Source of the DNA: Dasypus novemcinctus
Taxonomy: Eukaryota > Chordata > Mammalia > Cingulata > Dasypodidae
Direction: 5' to 3'
DNA length: 64,000 nt
Assembly (NCBI RefSeq): GCF_030445035.2
Contig: NC_080698.1
Coordinates: forward strand, 3,479,501-3,543,500
The number at the start of each line of letters is the position of its first letter. Position 1 is the stretch's first letter. Position numbers and translations under genes: made by a program. Below are positions 23,040 through 33,419 of the stretch, piece by piece. The notes below the pieces were generated by a model. The model searched no databases and had not been told where the DNA came from. It saw only the letters and a list, made by a program, of their open reading frames with translations.

Positions 23040-23160
23040 CACCTGCCACAGGTGGCCATTGACATTTAAATGAGGTAGGATTCGGGGAAACCTGGCCACG
23101 TTTCAAGTGCCACATGTGGCTGTGGCTGCCGTAGGGGACAGCACAGAGCAGGGGCTTTCT
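23040..23160. mobile_element. hAT-Charlie MITE fragment (MER3-like)
   Basis: 'gtttcaagtgccacatgtgg' followed by 'gctgccgtaggggacagc' is the diagnostic part of a MITE family with an ATAGCCACATGTGGCTAG core. I recall this as MER3, and the name should be checked. Confidence 0.6.
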
Positions 23161-23522
23161 GTCGTTGCACCAGAAGAGAGCCTTGCTCTGCCCTGGGGGG
23201 CTCTCGGGCCTGCCTGATGACCTCCCACGGAGGCAGGGGCGTCGCTTCCACACCTGGGGTCCAGCTGCGCCCCGCTGCCCCAGCTCGTTTCCTGCCTTCA
23301 TGCTCACACCCAGTACCCCGGCTTTCAAGGAGCACAGGGCCAAGCCCCTCTGGGTGAGTCCGCTCTAGACAGCCGCTCGCCTCAGGGACCCTCAGCTGCA
23401 GTTCGGGGAAAGGGCTCCTTACTGCCCAGCACTGGCCTTAGAGACTCCCCCATGCCCACCCATTTGACTCCCGGCCCCGGGAAAACCAAGAAAAAGTTCT
23501 TGTTTTATGGTCATCTCTAGCC

Positions 23523-24118
23523 CAGGGATTCTCAGCCTGTTTTGTTCCACGGGCCCCTGTGCTAGTCAGGCGAAAACCGGGACCCCTTACTAAGTCCACG
23601 CTGTATCAGGTACTATTTAACACAATATTCCCACAAGAGTAATGCTGCTTTTTTTTTTTTTCCAAAGATTTATTTATTTATTTCTCTCCCCTTCCCCCTC
23701 CCCCCCAGTTGTCTGTTCTCTGTGTCTATTTGCTGCGTGTTCTTTGTCCGCTTGCATTGTTGTCAGTGGCACTGGGAATCTGTGTTTATTTTTGTTGCGT
23801 TATCTTGCTGCGTGTGTGCGGCGCCACTCCTGAGCAGGCTACACTTTCTTTCACGCTGGGCGGCTCTCCTTATGGGGCGCACTCCTTGCGTGTGGGGCTC
23901 CCCTACGCGGGGGACACCCTTGCGTGGCACGGCACTCCTTGCGCACATCAGCACTGCGCATGGGCCAGCTGCACACGGGTCAAGGAGGCCCGGGGTTTGA
24001 ACCGCAGACCTCCCATGTGGTAGACGGACCCCTAACCACTGGGCCAAGTCTGCTTCCCAAGAATAATGCTTTTTTTGAACTTCAATTCAAGCTCCCGGAC
24101 CCCTGCCTAAGAAGCCTG
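23523..24118 (+). mobile_element. hAT-type DNA transposon remnant split by a SINE
   Basis: The left end 'cagggattctcagcctg' and right end '...ctaagaagcctg' form degenerate terminal inverted repeats. The flanks read 'ctctagcc' (23515-23522) and 'ctctggct' (24119-24126), an 8-bp target duplication with two mismatches, as expected for hAT elements. A SINE occupies 23647-24058, so only about 184 bp of transposon remain. Non-autonomous, with no transposase. Confidence 0.75.
23647..24058 (-). mobile_element. DAS-type SINE inside hAT element
   Basis: Antisense copy: poly-T then AAAGATTTATTTATTT, body, and tRNA-like head ending 'gggccaagtctgcttccc'. Target duplications are 'aagagtaatgct' (23635-23646) and 'aagaataatgct' (24059-24070), one mismatch in 12. 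Confidence 0.95.
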
Positions 24119-24126
24119 CTCTGGCT

Positions 24127-24486
24127 TTCACTGGAGGAAGTGAAATCGGAGCAAGTGCTCGCTGGCCCGTGGCGCCGGCGGTTCAGGGAGCCCCAGCTAG
24201 CAGCCCTGCGGGTTCTGGTGTGCGGCTCCTGTCTGCGGGAAAGGAGGCCCCAGGGGCCTTGCCTCTTCCCAAGAGACACAGAACCTGCTGATCACAGCAG
24301 CGCAGGCCGAGCGGCCCTGGGCGTGAAATGACGGAGCTTGCACCGCGAGGCAGGAGCAAAGTGAGCGGCCAAGAAGGTAACTCGGGCTTCGTGACTCATC
24401 GCCCTGGGACCGTCCTGCGGTGGACGGGCATGCGCCTTCCAGAGCACCTGCAGGACCCAGAGCTGGTTCCCGGGTGCTGGAGTGTG
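24127..24486. other. Unassigned sequence
   Basis: Nothing recognised. Confidence 0.35.
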
Positions 24487-25215
24487 CAGGTGGCAGCCGG
24501 CAGGCCCCAGCCCCCAGCCCCCAGCCTCCAGGCCCAGCCCCAGCCCCTCAGCCCCAGCCCCCGGCCTCCAGGACCCAGCCCCAGCCCCTCAGCCCCAGCC
24601 CCCAGCCTCCAGGACCCAGCCCCCGGCCTCCAGGACCCAGCCCCCAGCCCCTCAGCCCCAGCCCCCAGCCTCCAGGACCCAGCCCCCGGCCTCCAGGACC
24701 CAGCCCCCGGCCTCCAGGACCCAGCCCCCGGCCTCCAGGACCCAGCCCCTGGCCTCCAGGACCCAGCCCCCGGCCTCCAGGACCCAGCCCCCAGCCCCTC
24801 AGCCCCAGCCCCCAGCCTCCAGGACCCAGCCCCCGGCCTCCAGGACCCAGCCCCCGGCCTCCAGGACCCAGCCCCAGCCTCCAGGACCCAGCCCCCAGCC
24901 CCTCAGCCCCAGCCCCCAGCCTCCAGGACCCAGCCCCCAGCCTCCAGGACCCAGCCCCCAGCCTCCAGGCCCCAGCCTCCCAGCCCCAGCCCCCAGCCCA
25001 CCAGCCGCAGCCCCCAGTGCCCAGCCCTCATCCCCAGCCCCCCAGCCCTAGCCCCCAGCACCCAGCCCCAACCCCCCAGCCCCAGCCCCCCAGCCCCCAG
25101 CCCCTAGCCTCCAGGCCCCAGCCCCCAGCCCCAGCCCCCAGCCCCCAGCCTCCAGGCCCCAGAACCCCAGCACCAGCCCCCAGTGCCCAGCTCCAGCCCC
25201 AGCCCCCAGTGCCCA
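24487..25215. repeat. C-rich minisatellite, 21-bp unit
   Basis: The core unit is 21 bp (CAGCCCCCGGCCTCCAGGA plus CC), with higher-order interruption by CAGCCCCTCAGCCCCAGCCC blocks and a more degenerate CCCCCAGCCCC region after about 24970. The unit is seven codons and stop-free, so all three forward frames stay open through much of it, giving the Pro-rich heptads PGPSPRP, LQDPAPG and ASRTQPP. These are repeat artefacts. The complementary strand has dense G runs. Confidence 0.95.
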
Positions 25216-25239
25216 CCCCCTGGGGGTCTCTCGGCTGAA

Positions 25240-25640
25240 GGGGTAGTGGCTTTAAACAGCACACATCGATTTTCTTACTCTTCTGGAAGCCAGAAGCCCA
25301 AAGTGGGTTGCTCAGGGCTCACATCCAGGGGCCAGCAGGACTGCGCCCCTCAGAGCCTCTGGGGAGAGGGGAGCCCTGGTCCCTCGGCTTCTGCAGGCTG
25401 CCCGGATGCCATGGCTCGCAGCCCCCCCTCCACCTGGAGACCCCGCGGCCTCCTTCCTCACTTACGGGGTCCTTGTCTATGCCTCGGGTCCACTCAGATC
25501 ACCCACAACAGTCTCCCCTTCACAAAGACCCTAATTTAAGCCCATTTGCAAAGAGCTCCCGGCCTTGCAGGGCCACACACTCCTGGGGTCCACGGATTAG
25601 GGTATGGAGGCGTTTGGGGGCCGTCATTGTGCCCAGCACT
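25240..25640 (-). mobile_element. MLT1-like LTR (ERVL-MaLR), antisense
   Basis: Antisense MLT1 layout: 'ggaagccagaagcccaaagt', then 'gggctcacatccaggggcc', and near the far end 'tccacggattagggtatgg' and 'tttgggggccgtcattgtgc'. Solitary, non-coding and eroded. Confidence 0.75.
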
Positions 25641-26064
25641 CACCCAGAATCGTCCCCTGTCTCTAGGGGGCTGCATCCAGTGTCCAGTCCACACGGCAGG
25701 GAGGCCTGGGCCCCACTCCACACAGGTCGCCCCAGCCCCCAGCTCCTTGCGGGGAGCCCTTTGTTTTCAGGGCTCCACAGCCGACTCCCCTGCCCACACC
25801 TGCCTCTCTTTCCTGCACCGCTGACCTGGAGGGCACCCCAGGTGAGCCTCTGCACGCTCATCACACCTCTGAGGCTGCTTCCCGAGGAGCACCTGTGTCC
25901 AGCCTCGTCCCACCTGACATCCAGGGCACCGAGGCAAGGGTGGGCTGGGGGAGGGGGAAGGAGCAGGGGGCACGTGGTGTTCGCCGCCCTCTGCACTGGC
26001 GATGCCCCCCGGCCCTCCGCGCTCCTTTCACACTAGTCGCTGCTGAGGGAACCCTTGAGCTTCC
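25641..26064. other. Unassigned GC-rich sequence
   Basis: No repeat family or exon recognised. Confidence 0.35.
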
Positions 26065-26074
26065 CTGCCTTTTG

Positions 26075-26499
26075 TTTTGTTTTTAAAGATTTATTTTTTA
26101 TTTATTTCTCTCTCCCCTCCCCCCGCCCAGTGGTCTGCTCTCTGTGTCCATTCGCTGTGTGTTCTTCTGTGTCTGCTTCTATCCTTATCAGCGACACCAG
26201 GAATCTGTGTTTCTTTTTGTTATGTCATCTTGTTGTGTCAGCTCTCTGTGTGTGCAGCGCCATTCCTGGGCAGGCTGAACTTTCTTTCGCGCTGGGCAGC
26301 TCTCCTTACGGGGTGCACTCCTTGCACGTGGGGCTCCCCTATGCGGGTATACCCCTGCGTGGCAGGGCACTCCTTGCGCACATCAGCACTGCGCATGGGC
26401 CAGCTCCACACGGGTCAAGGAGGCCCGGGGTTTGAACCCTGGACCTCCCATGTGGTAGGTGGATGCCTTATCCATTGAGCCAAATCCACTTCCCCTTCA
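26075..26499 (-). mobile_element. DAS-type SINE, long class
   Basis: Antisense copy with a TTTTTAAAGATTTATTTTT tail, the long-class internal block, and a tRNA-like head ending 'gagccaaatccacttcccc'. Target duplication 'ctgccttttg' at 26065-26074 and 26500-26509. Confidence 0.95.
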
Positions 26500-26509
26500 C
26501 TGCCTTTTG

Positions 26510-26935
26510 GGGCCACCTCTTCTTATGTATGTCATCAGGCTCCCAGTACCTATGGGACTCACTCCTCTGCCCCCCACACACTGGGCTGGGGGGGCCTACC
26601 TGCAGCCTGTCTTCCAGTGCACACTGCGCAGCCCCCTCTTCTCAGGATCTTCTGTTTCCCCAGGCCCAGCCCCAGAAGTGGCGCCAATCTGGGGCAGATG
26701 TCACAGACTCTGGGGACACCTCCGCCTTCCTCCTCGCTGGGGCCTGGCCTGGGGGTGGCAGGGCACAGAACTCCCCTGCGGCGAACTAAAGAGGGCTGGG
26801 ACCCCTTTGACACGCCTCCCGTTGAGAGGTGAGACGTAGGCCACCCTTTTGGGTGTGGCAGGCTCTGGACTGCTCTGAGTAAAAGAAGATAGCAGAAGTG
26901 ACCCTGTGAGGCTGTGTCCACAGGCCCGAGCCTTA
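26510..26935. other. Unassigned sequence
   Basis: Nothing recognised. Confidence 0.35.
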
Positions 26936-28283
26936 AAAGGTCACAGTTACCCCTACCTCACACCATATACGAAACTCCACTCGAAACGGATCGTAGACCT
27001 ACATGTTAGGGCCAGAACTCCTGGAAGAAAATGTAGGGGAGCGTCTTCGGGGCCCGGTGTTAGGCACTGGTTTCTTAGACTTTACACCCAAAGAACAAGA
27101 GGCAAAAGGAAAAATAGGTAAATGGAACCCCAGGAAAATTTAAAACTGTTCTGCCTCCCAGGACTTTATCATGAGAGTAAAAGGACAACCTACACAATGG
27201 GAGAAAATATTTAGAAACCACATAGCCGATAAGGGTTTACCATCCAGAATATATAAAGAAATCCTATAACTTAACAATAAAAAGACAAACAATCCATTTT
27301 TTAAAATGAGCGAAAGACTTAAACAGACATTTCTCCAAAGAGGACATACAAATGTCCAAAAAGCCTGTGAAAAGATACTCAAAATCACTAGCCATTAGGG
27401 AAATGCAAATCAAAACCCCAATGAGATGCCATCTTACACCCACTAGAATGGCTACTATTAAAAAAAGAAAAAAGAAAATAAATGTTGGAGAGGATGCAGA
27501 GAAACAGGAACACTCATTCGTGGTTGGTGGCAATGCAAAATGGTGAGGTCACTGTGGAAGACAGTTTGGTGGTTCCTCAGAAAGCAAAGCACAGAATTAC
27601 CACATGACCCAGCACTGCCACGTCTACGTATAGACCCACAAGATTTGAAAGCAGGGACCTGAATAGATATTTGCACACCGACGTTCACACTGGCGTTACT
27701 CACGATTGATTGCCAAAAGCTGGAAGCAACCCAAGGGTCCATTAACTGATGAAAGGATAAATAAAATGTGGATATATCCATACAATGGAATATTACTCAT
27801 CTTAAAAAGGAATGAAGTTCTGACACATGTGACAACACTGTGATGAACGTTGAAGACATAATGTTGAGTGAAATAAGCCAGACATTAAAGGACAACTACT
27901 GTATGACCTCACTGTTAAGAAATAATTAGAATACAAAAATTCATAGAGGCAGAATCTAGAATATAGGTTAGAAGGGGACGGGGTGGGGACAGGGAATGAG
28001 GAGTTATTGCTGAAACTAAACAGTTTCTATTTGGGTTGGTAATGAGGGGTAGTGATGGTATCAAAACATTGAACATAATTAACAGCACTGAATTATATAT
28101 GTGAATGTGGTTAAAAAGGGAACTTTAAAGTTGTACATATGTTACTAGAACAAAATTTTTTTAAAAATAGGACTGTACCACACAAACAGGGAACCCTATT
28201 GCAAACAATGGACTATGCTTAATAGTACAATTATAAAAAAGTTCTCTCATTAACTGTAACAAACCTACTACACTAATGCAAAG

Positions 28284-29130
28284 TGTGACGGTTAAGTTCA
28301 TGTGTCAGCTTGGCCAGGTTTTCACGTCCAGTTGGAATGGTCAAATAAGCACTGGCCTGGTTGCTGCTGAGAGGACATTCCATGGGCATAAGTCATGAGT
28401 CAGTTGATCGCATCCATGTCTGGTGACATCTGCAGTCAGCTGAGGAGACGGCCTCCAGCAGTGAGAGAAGCGTCATCCCGCCAGCTGAAGGCTTTGAAAG
28501 GAGAAGGGATGATTTCAGCAGTCAGAAGGGAGAATTTCCATCTGTACTTCAGCCGGCCAGCCTCTCCTGAGAAATTCATCAGAAACCTTTGGAGGGAAAC
28601 GGACTTGGCCCAGTGGTTAGGGCGTCCGTCTACCATATGGGAGGTCCGCGGTTCAAGCCCCGGGCCCCCTTGACCCGTGTGGAGCTGGCCCATGCGCAGT
28701 GCTGATGCGCGCAAGGAGTGCCCTGCCACGCAAGGGTGTCCCCCGCGTGGGGGAGCCCCACGCGCAAGGAGTGCACCCATAAGGAGAGCCGCCCAGCGGA
28801 GCTGCCCAGCGTGAAAAGAAAGAGCAGCCTGCCCAGGAATGGCGCCGCCCACACTTCCCGTGCCGCTGACGACAACAGAAGCGGACAAAGAAACAAGACG
28901 CAGCAAATAGACACCAAGAACAGACAACCAGGGGAGGGGGGGATATTAAATAAATAAATAAATCTTTAAAAAAAAAGAAACCTTTGGAGTTCCCAGCTTG
29001 CAACCTACCCTACAGAATTTGGACTCGCCCATGCCCGCCACCATGTGAAACAATTCTTTTAGAAAATCTCACAATATTTAGATTATACATACACTGTCAC
29101 TTCTGTTTCCCTGGAGCACCCTGACATATG
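28284..29130 (+). mobile_element. ERVL (MLT2-like) solo LTR, split by a SINE
   Basis: Starts 'tgtgacggttaagttcatgt' and 'gtcagcttggccagg'. After the SINE it ends with 'tctgtttccctggagcaccc' and 'tgacat', the usual layout of MLT2-type LTRs. The host L1 shows 'tgcaaag' before and 'tgcaagg' after it. The right edge is uncertain by a few bases. Net LTR length is about 450 bp. No viral gene is present. Confidence 0.8.
28594..28975 (+). mobile_element. DAS-type SINE, short class, inside LTR
   Basis: Head 'gggaaacggacttggcccag', B-box-like 'ggttcaagccccggg', body with a small 13-bp duplication around 28795-28815, and an (AAAT)n-TCTTTAAAAAA tail. Perfect target duplication 'agaaacctttgga' at 28581-28593 and 28976-28988. 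Confidence 0.96.
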
Positions 29131-29240
29131 CAAGGTGTTAGTAGGGTGGTAGGGTGCTTTATGGGAACTCGGTATTTTGTGCATGATTTTTCTGTAAACC
29201 GACAACTTCTCTAATAATAATAAAAAAGAATGTAGCCGTC

Positions 29241-29777
29241 TCCTGCCATTGAAGCACCCTCTCTGGAAGCCCCGAGCCACCGTGTAAGGAGCCACCTAAG
29301 CCGAGTCGGCCGCGCGGAGGGGCCGGGTGTGGGTGCACCGGGCAGCAGCCGGCCCTCCAGCCACCCTGACGCGTAGTGAAGCCCCCGGGGACTCTCCGGA
29401 CCAGCCATCCGCGCCGGCCACCGCGGCGAGACTGCAGGCAACGCCGCGCGGAGAGGAAGCTCGTTCACTGAGCCTGCCGAGTCCTCAGCCCACAGAACTG
29501 AGGGACAGGAAAGCGGGTGTTGTTGGAAGCAGCTCCTGCCCTGTCTCAAGGACGCCTGCCTGGCTCCTTCCTCCCTGCCCGCCACGGCCCATCCAGGGTC
29601 GCTCTTCTGGTCGAGGAGCAAGCTGCACCGGAGTCTTAGCGTTCATTCACCGCGAAGACCTTCGAATTACTCAGGCCTGACTTCTCACGCCCTGCTGGAG
29701 TTTGGGCTTTTGAAACTCAAAATCCAGGATGTATTCTAAATAGCTGACTCGTCAACGATCATGTATTTCTACCCCTC
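29241..29777. other. GC/CpG-rich unique sequence
   Basis: CpG-rich at 29290-29470. No gene or repeat recognised. Confidence 0.35.
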
Positions 29778-29788
29778 AAAAGCGCCAG

Positions 29789-29872
29789 GGACGGGGAGTG
29801 GGTGGAGCTCAGTGGTTGAGCACCTGCTTCCAAGGTCTGGGATTCAATCCCTGGTGCTTCCTAAAAAAAAAA
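29789..29872 (+). mobile_element. Minimal tRNA-head-only retroposon
   Basis: About 84 bp: a tRNA-like sequence with 'gagctcagtggttgagcacc' and the B-box-like 'gggattcaatccctgg', followed directly by an A14 tail. Perfect 11-bp flanking repeats 'aaaagcgccag' lie at 29778-29788 and 29873-29883. No SINE body is present. Confidence 0.8.
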
Positions 29873-29886
29873 AAAAGCGCCAGTGA

Positions 29887-30238
29887 GGGAAGTGGATGTG
29901 GCTCAAGCAGTTGGGCGCCCACCTACCACACAGGAGGTCCCAGGTTCGGTTCCCAGTGCCTCCTAACGAAGACGAGCAGGACAGCGAGCTGACAAAATGG
30001 GCTGGCGTGGTGAGCTGACACAACAAGATGACACAACGAAGACACACCACAAGAGACACACAAAGCAGGAAGCAGAAGTGGCTCAAGGCAATGGGCGCCT
30101 CCCTCCCTCACGGGAGACACCAGGTTTGGTTCCTGGTACTCCTAAAAAGAGGAGCACACGACAAACACACAGAGAAAAACAGTGTGTGCAAAAGGGGGGG
30201 GATACAATAAATAAAATAAGTCTTTAAAAAGAAGAGGA
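29887..30238 (+). mobile_element. Two-headed tRNA-derived SINE
   Basis: The first head starts 'gggaagtggatgtggctcaa', with B-box 'ggttcggttccc'. The second head starts at about 30068 ('caggaagcagaagtggctca', 'ggtttggttcctgg'). A body follows, with a tail reading AAATAAAATAAGTCTTTAAAAA. Inserted just downstream of the minimal retroposon. Confidence 0.85.
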
Positions 30239-30389
30239 AAAAGCACCCGGGAACAAGCCCACTCCGCCGGGACACACCACACTGCCCCCTGCCTCCAAGG
30301 TCTCACCCCCTCCCCAGCACCCACCGGGAAGCAGGAAGGGTCCTCGCTGCGCCCAGAGCCCTCTCTTGTCCAGGCCTCCAGGCCTCCCC
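30239..30389. other. Unassigned sequence
   Basis: Nothing recognised. Confidence 0.3.
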
Positions 30390-30610
30390 AGGTGCTGCTC
30401 CCTAGACCTGGGACAACCCTCCCTCTTCCTCTACTGACTCCTCTACATCCTTCAAAACCCCGCTGTCCTCCTGGAGGTCCTCTCCTGACCCCTCGGCTGC
30501 TCTTCCCGGCCTCTGGCAGCATCCATTCCGGTCCCCTCTGTGCTCCTCCAGCTCAGGGACCAGCCTCCTTTCCTAGTGCCCAGCAAACAGCCGGAGCTCA
30601 ATATTTCCGA
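30390..30610 (+). mobile_element. L2 LINE 3' end
   Basis: 'ctcctctacatccttcaaaa' and 'cctggaggtcctctcctgac', then 'tgtgctcctccagctcaggg' and 'gcccagcaaacagccggagc' with 'tcaatattt', follow the L2 3' region in order. Confidence 0.75.
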
Positions 30611-31528
30611 CGGCCCAGGTGGGGGGCTAGATTGTGGGCTCCGCGGCCACCCAGCGGTTGTACAGGGTCTTCCTAAATCTCTCCAGCGTTGCAAACTGGT
30701 CTGGAGACCGGGGAAGGGAAGAGTTCATAGAAGCAAAAGCGCCGTGAGCGCACCTGCGTGTGCCGAGGCGACTAACTGTCCCCCACGGGTCGTTGGCAAA
30801 TAATGAGTCACGAAGGCTGCGGGTTCCGGGGACGACCTGGCCCTCTGGCCTCGTTGGATTGGTCAGGAGGTGCCCTCCAGGCCTCAGCCCCAGGGGCAGC
30901 TCTTGCTTCTGTGATCACAACGCGAGGCACACTTGGGGCTCTGCCTAAAACCAGGTTTCAGGAACGTCAAATGCCCGCGTGTTGCTGTGAAAGAGAAAAG
31001 TCATGACATCTTTGAAAACGTGGAGAACTATTCAGAAATAGCTCTGATCACAGACTGCAAGGGTCTGAGGTGCCTGTCCCCCTGCCTCCCCTCTCCTCCA
31101 CTCACCCCCCGGCCCCTGGAGAGACCCGCAGGCCTGTCTGGATTTCGCTCCAGCATCCGCTGAGGCCCAGGGGCGCGCTGGGGTGGGCGGTTGTGGCGGA
31201 AGTCACCGGCGGCCAGTCCTGGTCCCAGAGACCCGCCCCCCTGCCCTGAGCCGAGCCCCAGGCTCCAGCCCTCCAGAGCGTCCTTTTTCAAGTTCACAAG
31301 ATGTAGTTAATCGATTCGTTGAGGGAAGGACTAGCGTGGAGAAGGTCGCTCCCCTGAAAACTTAAAGCGGTCACCTGAGACAAAAATCACATTACGTTCT
31401 GGTTATAGCACAACTTGTACTTACTCCACACGCCAGTTTTGACTCTCTTTTACATCATTATTTTTATTCCCAGCCCAGAATGTTATTGCACATTGAAGGG
31501 GGAGAGGTCTACAGAGCAGAAACTTCCA
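30611..31528. other. Unassigned unique sequence
   Basis: No gene or repeat recognised. 31370-31500 is AT-richer. Confidence 0.4.
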
Positions 31529-31843
31529 TAGGTTTTTTTTTTAAGATTTATTTTATTTATTGATCTCCCCCTGCCCTGCCATTGTTTGCCCTCACTGTCT
31601 GCTCTCTGTGCCTGTTCATTGTGTGCTCGTCAGCTTTTTTTTTTTTTAGGAGGCACCAGGAACTGAACCCAGTACCCCCCATGTGGGAGGGAGGCGCTCA
31701 CTGGCTTCAGCCACCTCTGCTCCCTGCTTGTTGTGTCTCTCATTGTGTGTTTTCCTAGCATCTTTTGTAACATCCTCTCGTTGCGTCATCTTGTTGCATC
31801 AGCTCGCCGTGCCAGCCCATCACGCCAGTTTGCTCTCTTGCTC

Positions 31844-31875
<32 letters not shown>

Positions 31876-32335
31876 AGATTTTTATTTATTTAATTTCCCC
31901 CCCTCCCCTGGTTGTCTGTTCTTGGTGTCTATTTGCTGCGTCTTGTTTCTTTGTCCGCTTCTGTTGTCGTCAGCAGCACGGGAAGTGTGGGCGGCGCCAT
32001 TCCTGGGCAGGCTGCTCTTTCTTTTCACGCTGGGCGGCTTTTCCTCACGGGCGCACTCCTTGCGCGTGGGGCTCCCCCACGCGGGGGACACCCTTGCGTG
32101 GCACGGCACTCCTTGCGCGCGTCAGCGCTGCGCATGGCCAGCTCCCACGGGTCAAGGAGGCCCAGGGTTTGAACCGCGGACCTCCCATATGGTAGACGGA
32201 CGCCCTAACCACTGGGCCAAAGTCCGTTTCCCTCTTGCTCGTCTTCTTTAGGTGGCGCTGGGAACCGAACCCAGAATCTCTCATGTGGTAGGTGGGCTCC
32301 CAACTGCTTGAGCCACATCAGCTTCCCTCCACAGG
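31529..32335 (-). mobile_element. Two-headed SINE, antisense, split by a DAS-type SINE
   Basis: Antisense: tail at 31529-31560, one tRNA-like head about 31648-31725 ('aggaactgaacccagtaccc'), a linker, then after the insertion the other head about 32250-32335 ('gggaaccgaacccagaatct'). The 5' terminus is 'gagccacatcagcttccct'. Confidence 0.88.
31852..32231 (-). mobile_element. DAS-type SINE, short class, nested
   Basis: Antisense short-class copy with a long T tail (about 31850-31873), AAAGATTTTTATTTATTT, body, and head ending 'gggccaaagtccgtttccc'. It is bounded by a perfect 17-bp target duplication 'ctcttgctcgtcttctt' at 31835-31851 and 32232-32248, which belongs to the host SINE's linker. 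This is the cleanest young insertion in the window. Confidence 0.97.
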
Positions 32336-32339
32336 CTTT

Positions 32340-33419
32340 CGACTAAGGGACGTGGCGAACCATCAGCTCCTGCCTTCAACAGTCTGCTGTTCTGTGCTCG
32401 CTGGAAATTCCATATGTTGGTAGAAAAAGGGGAGTCGAGGCTGGCTGTGAAGAACGGGCAACCGAATGTCAGAGAAAAGTCAGCGCAGTCAGCTAGGAGA
32501 GCAGACACTTGCCAGACGGAAAACCTGAGACGGAGGGTCCTGTGCCGGCAGCTGGAGGCAGGCCCCGGCCGCCGCCTCGCCACGCTCTGAAGCACCCAAG
32601 AGTGTGAGGTGGGAGGAGGCTTCCCAGGCCGCGCGGGCAGACGGCAAGCACCCCGAGGCTCCCCGGGAAGACGGCCACGGGGCGCGCCTGCCACCAGGGG
32701 AGGGGGGCGCTGGACTCGGGAGAGGCACGTCTGCGAGACTTGGGGTCCCACGGCCCCCCACCCCCACCATGGCAAGAGGCCAGAACAGACTGTCACAGGC
32801 AGGCGTGTGGCCCTGGGGCCCCTTCCGTGGTTCTCAATTCCCCGGGGGGACCTACTCGCTGCTCCCGGGCTCCACTCTGCACGCCGCTGCCGCAGCAGGC
32901 CCGGGGGCGCCCGAGAAGCAGCGGCCACCCAGCACCCCGGAGCCTCAGCTGCATTTCAGGGCCCGCCCCTCAGCCGCCCCCACACCCAGCCCGACGCCCG
33001 GCCCAGCATCCTCACGCCCTCGGCCACCGGCGTGCGGTGGCATTTACGGGGCGGCCAGCAGGGCGGCGGCCTTGGGGCGCACGGCGGCGGTCACGGGCAG
33101 CCCCTTCATCCTCTCGCACCGTTCTCTCCTCGTGGGCCCAGGCTCGCTCCGCTTCCGGATCTTTCCCTAACGGCCCTTAGGTCGCCCTGGTCCCTTCAGA
33201 CCCTGAAACTCTCCCACATTTCCTCCACTCTAACTCCACCAGCTCTGAGTTCCCGTATTCTGCAAACCCAGTGCCCGCCAGCTCCCGGGACCCGCTCCTG
33301 CCCTCAGGGGCAGGTTACGTAAGTAACAAACAGCCACGGCGAGGGTGGGCGCCTTCTCGGATGCGGTGTCAGCGGCAGGCAGAGTTGGACGCCAGCCGTT
33401 CCTGGAGACCCAGAGACAC
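32340..33419. other. GC-rich unique sequence
   Basis: Overlapping long frames in several phases (188, 215 and 237 codons), with no recognisable domain or consistent coding strand. 'ccaccaggggagg' at about 32691 is a partial CTCF-like match. Confidence 0.4.

Larger units (their letters stand above)
26936..29240 (+). mobile_element. L1 3' end (ORF2 C-terminus and 3' UTR) with nested insertions
   Basis: Begins within the decayed C-terminal part of ORF2: short frames retain 'YPYLTPYTK', then 'RIVDLHVRA'. It passes 'aaatgcaaatcaaaacccc' and 'caatggaatattactcatc' into the 3' UTR. At 28283 it is cut by an LTR and resumes near 29127 with 'caaggtgttag', ending about 29225 in 'aataataataaaaaag'. Frameshifts and stops make it non-functional, and it lacks everything upstream. 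Confidence 0.9.

Noticed and set aside
24328..25238. Proline-rich protein encoded by the 21-bp repeat
   Set aside because: All three forward frames are equally open because the unit is stop-free and 21 bp long. There is no evidence for a preferred frame.
29568..29583. PRDM9-like recombination motif CCTCCCTNNCCNC
   Set aside because: Only a partial match, and PRDM9 specificity differs between species, so a human motif is not informative here.
32691..32712. Second CTCF site
   Set aside because: 'ccaccaggggagg' is followed by extra G/A bases that break the core consensus. Much weaker than the site at 37985.
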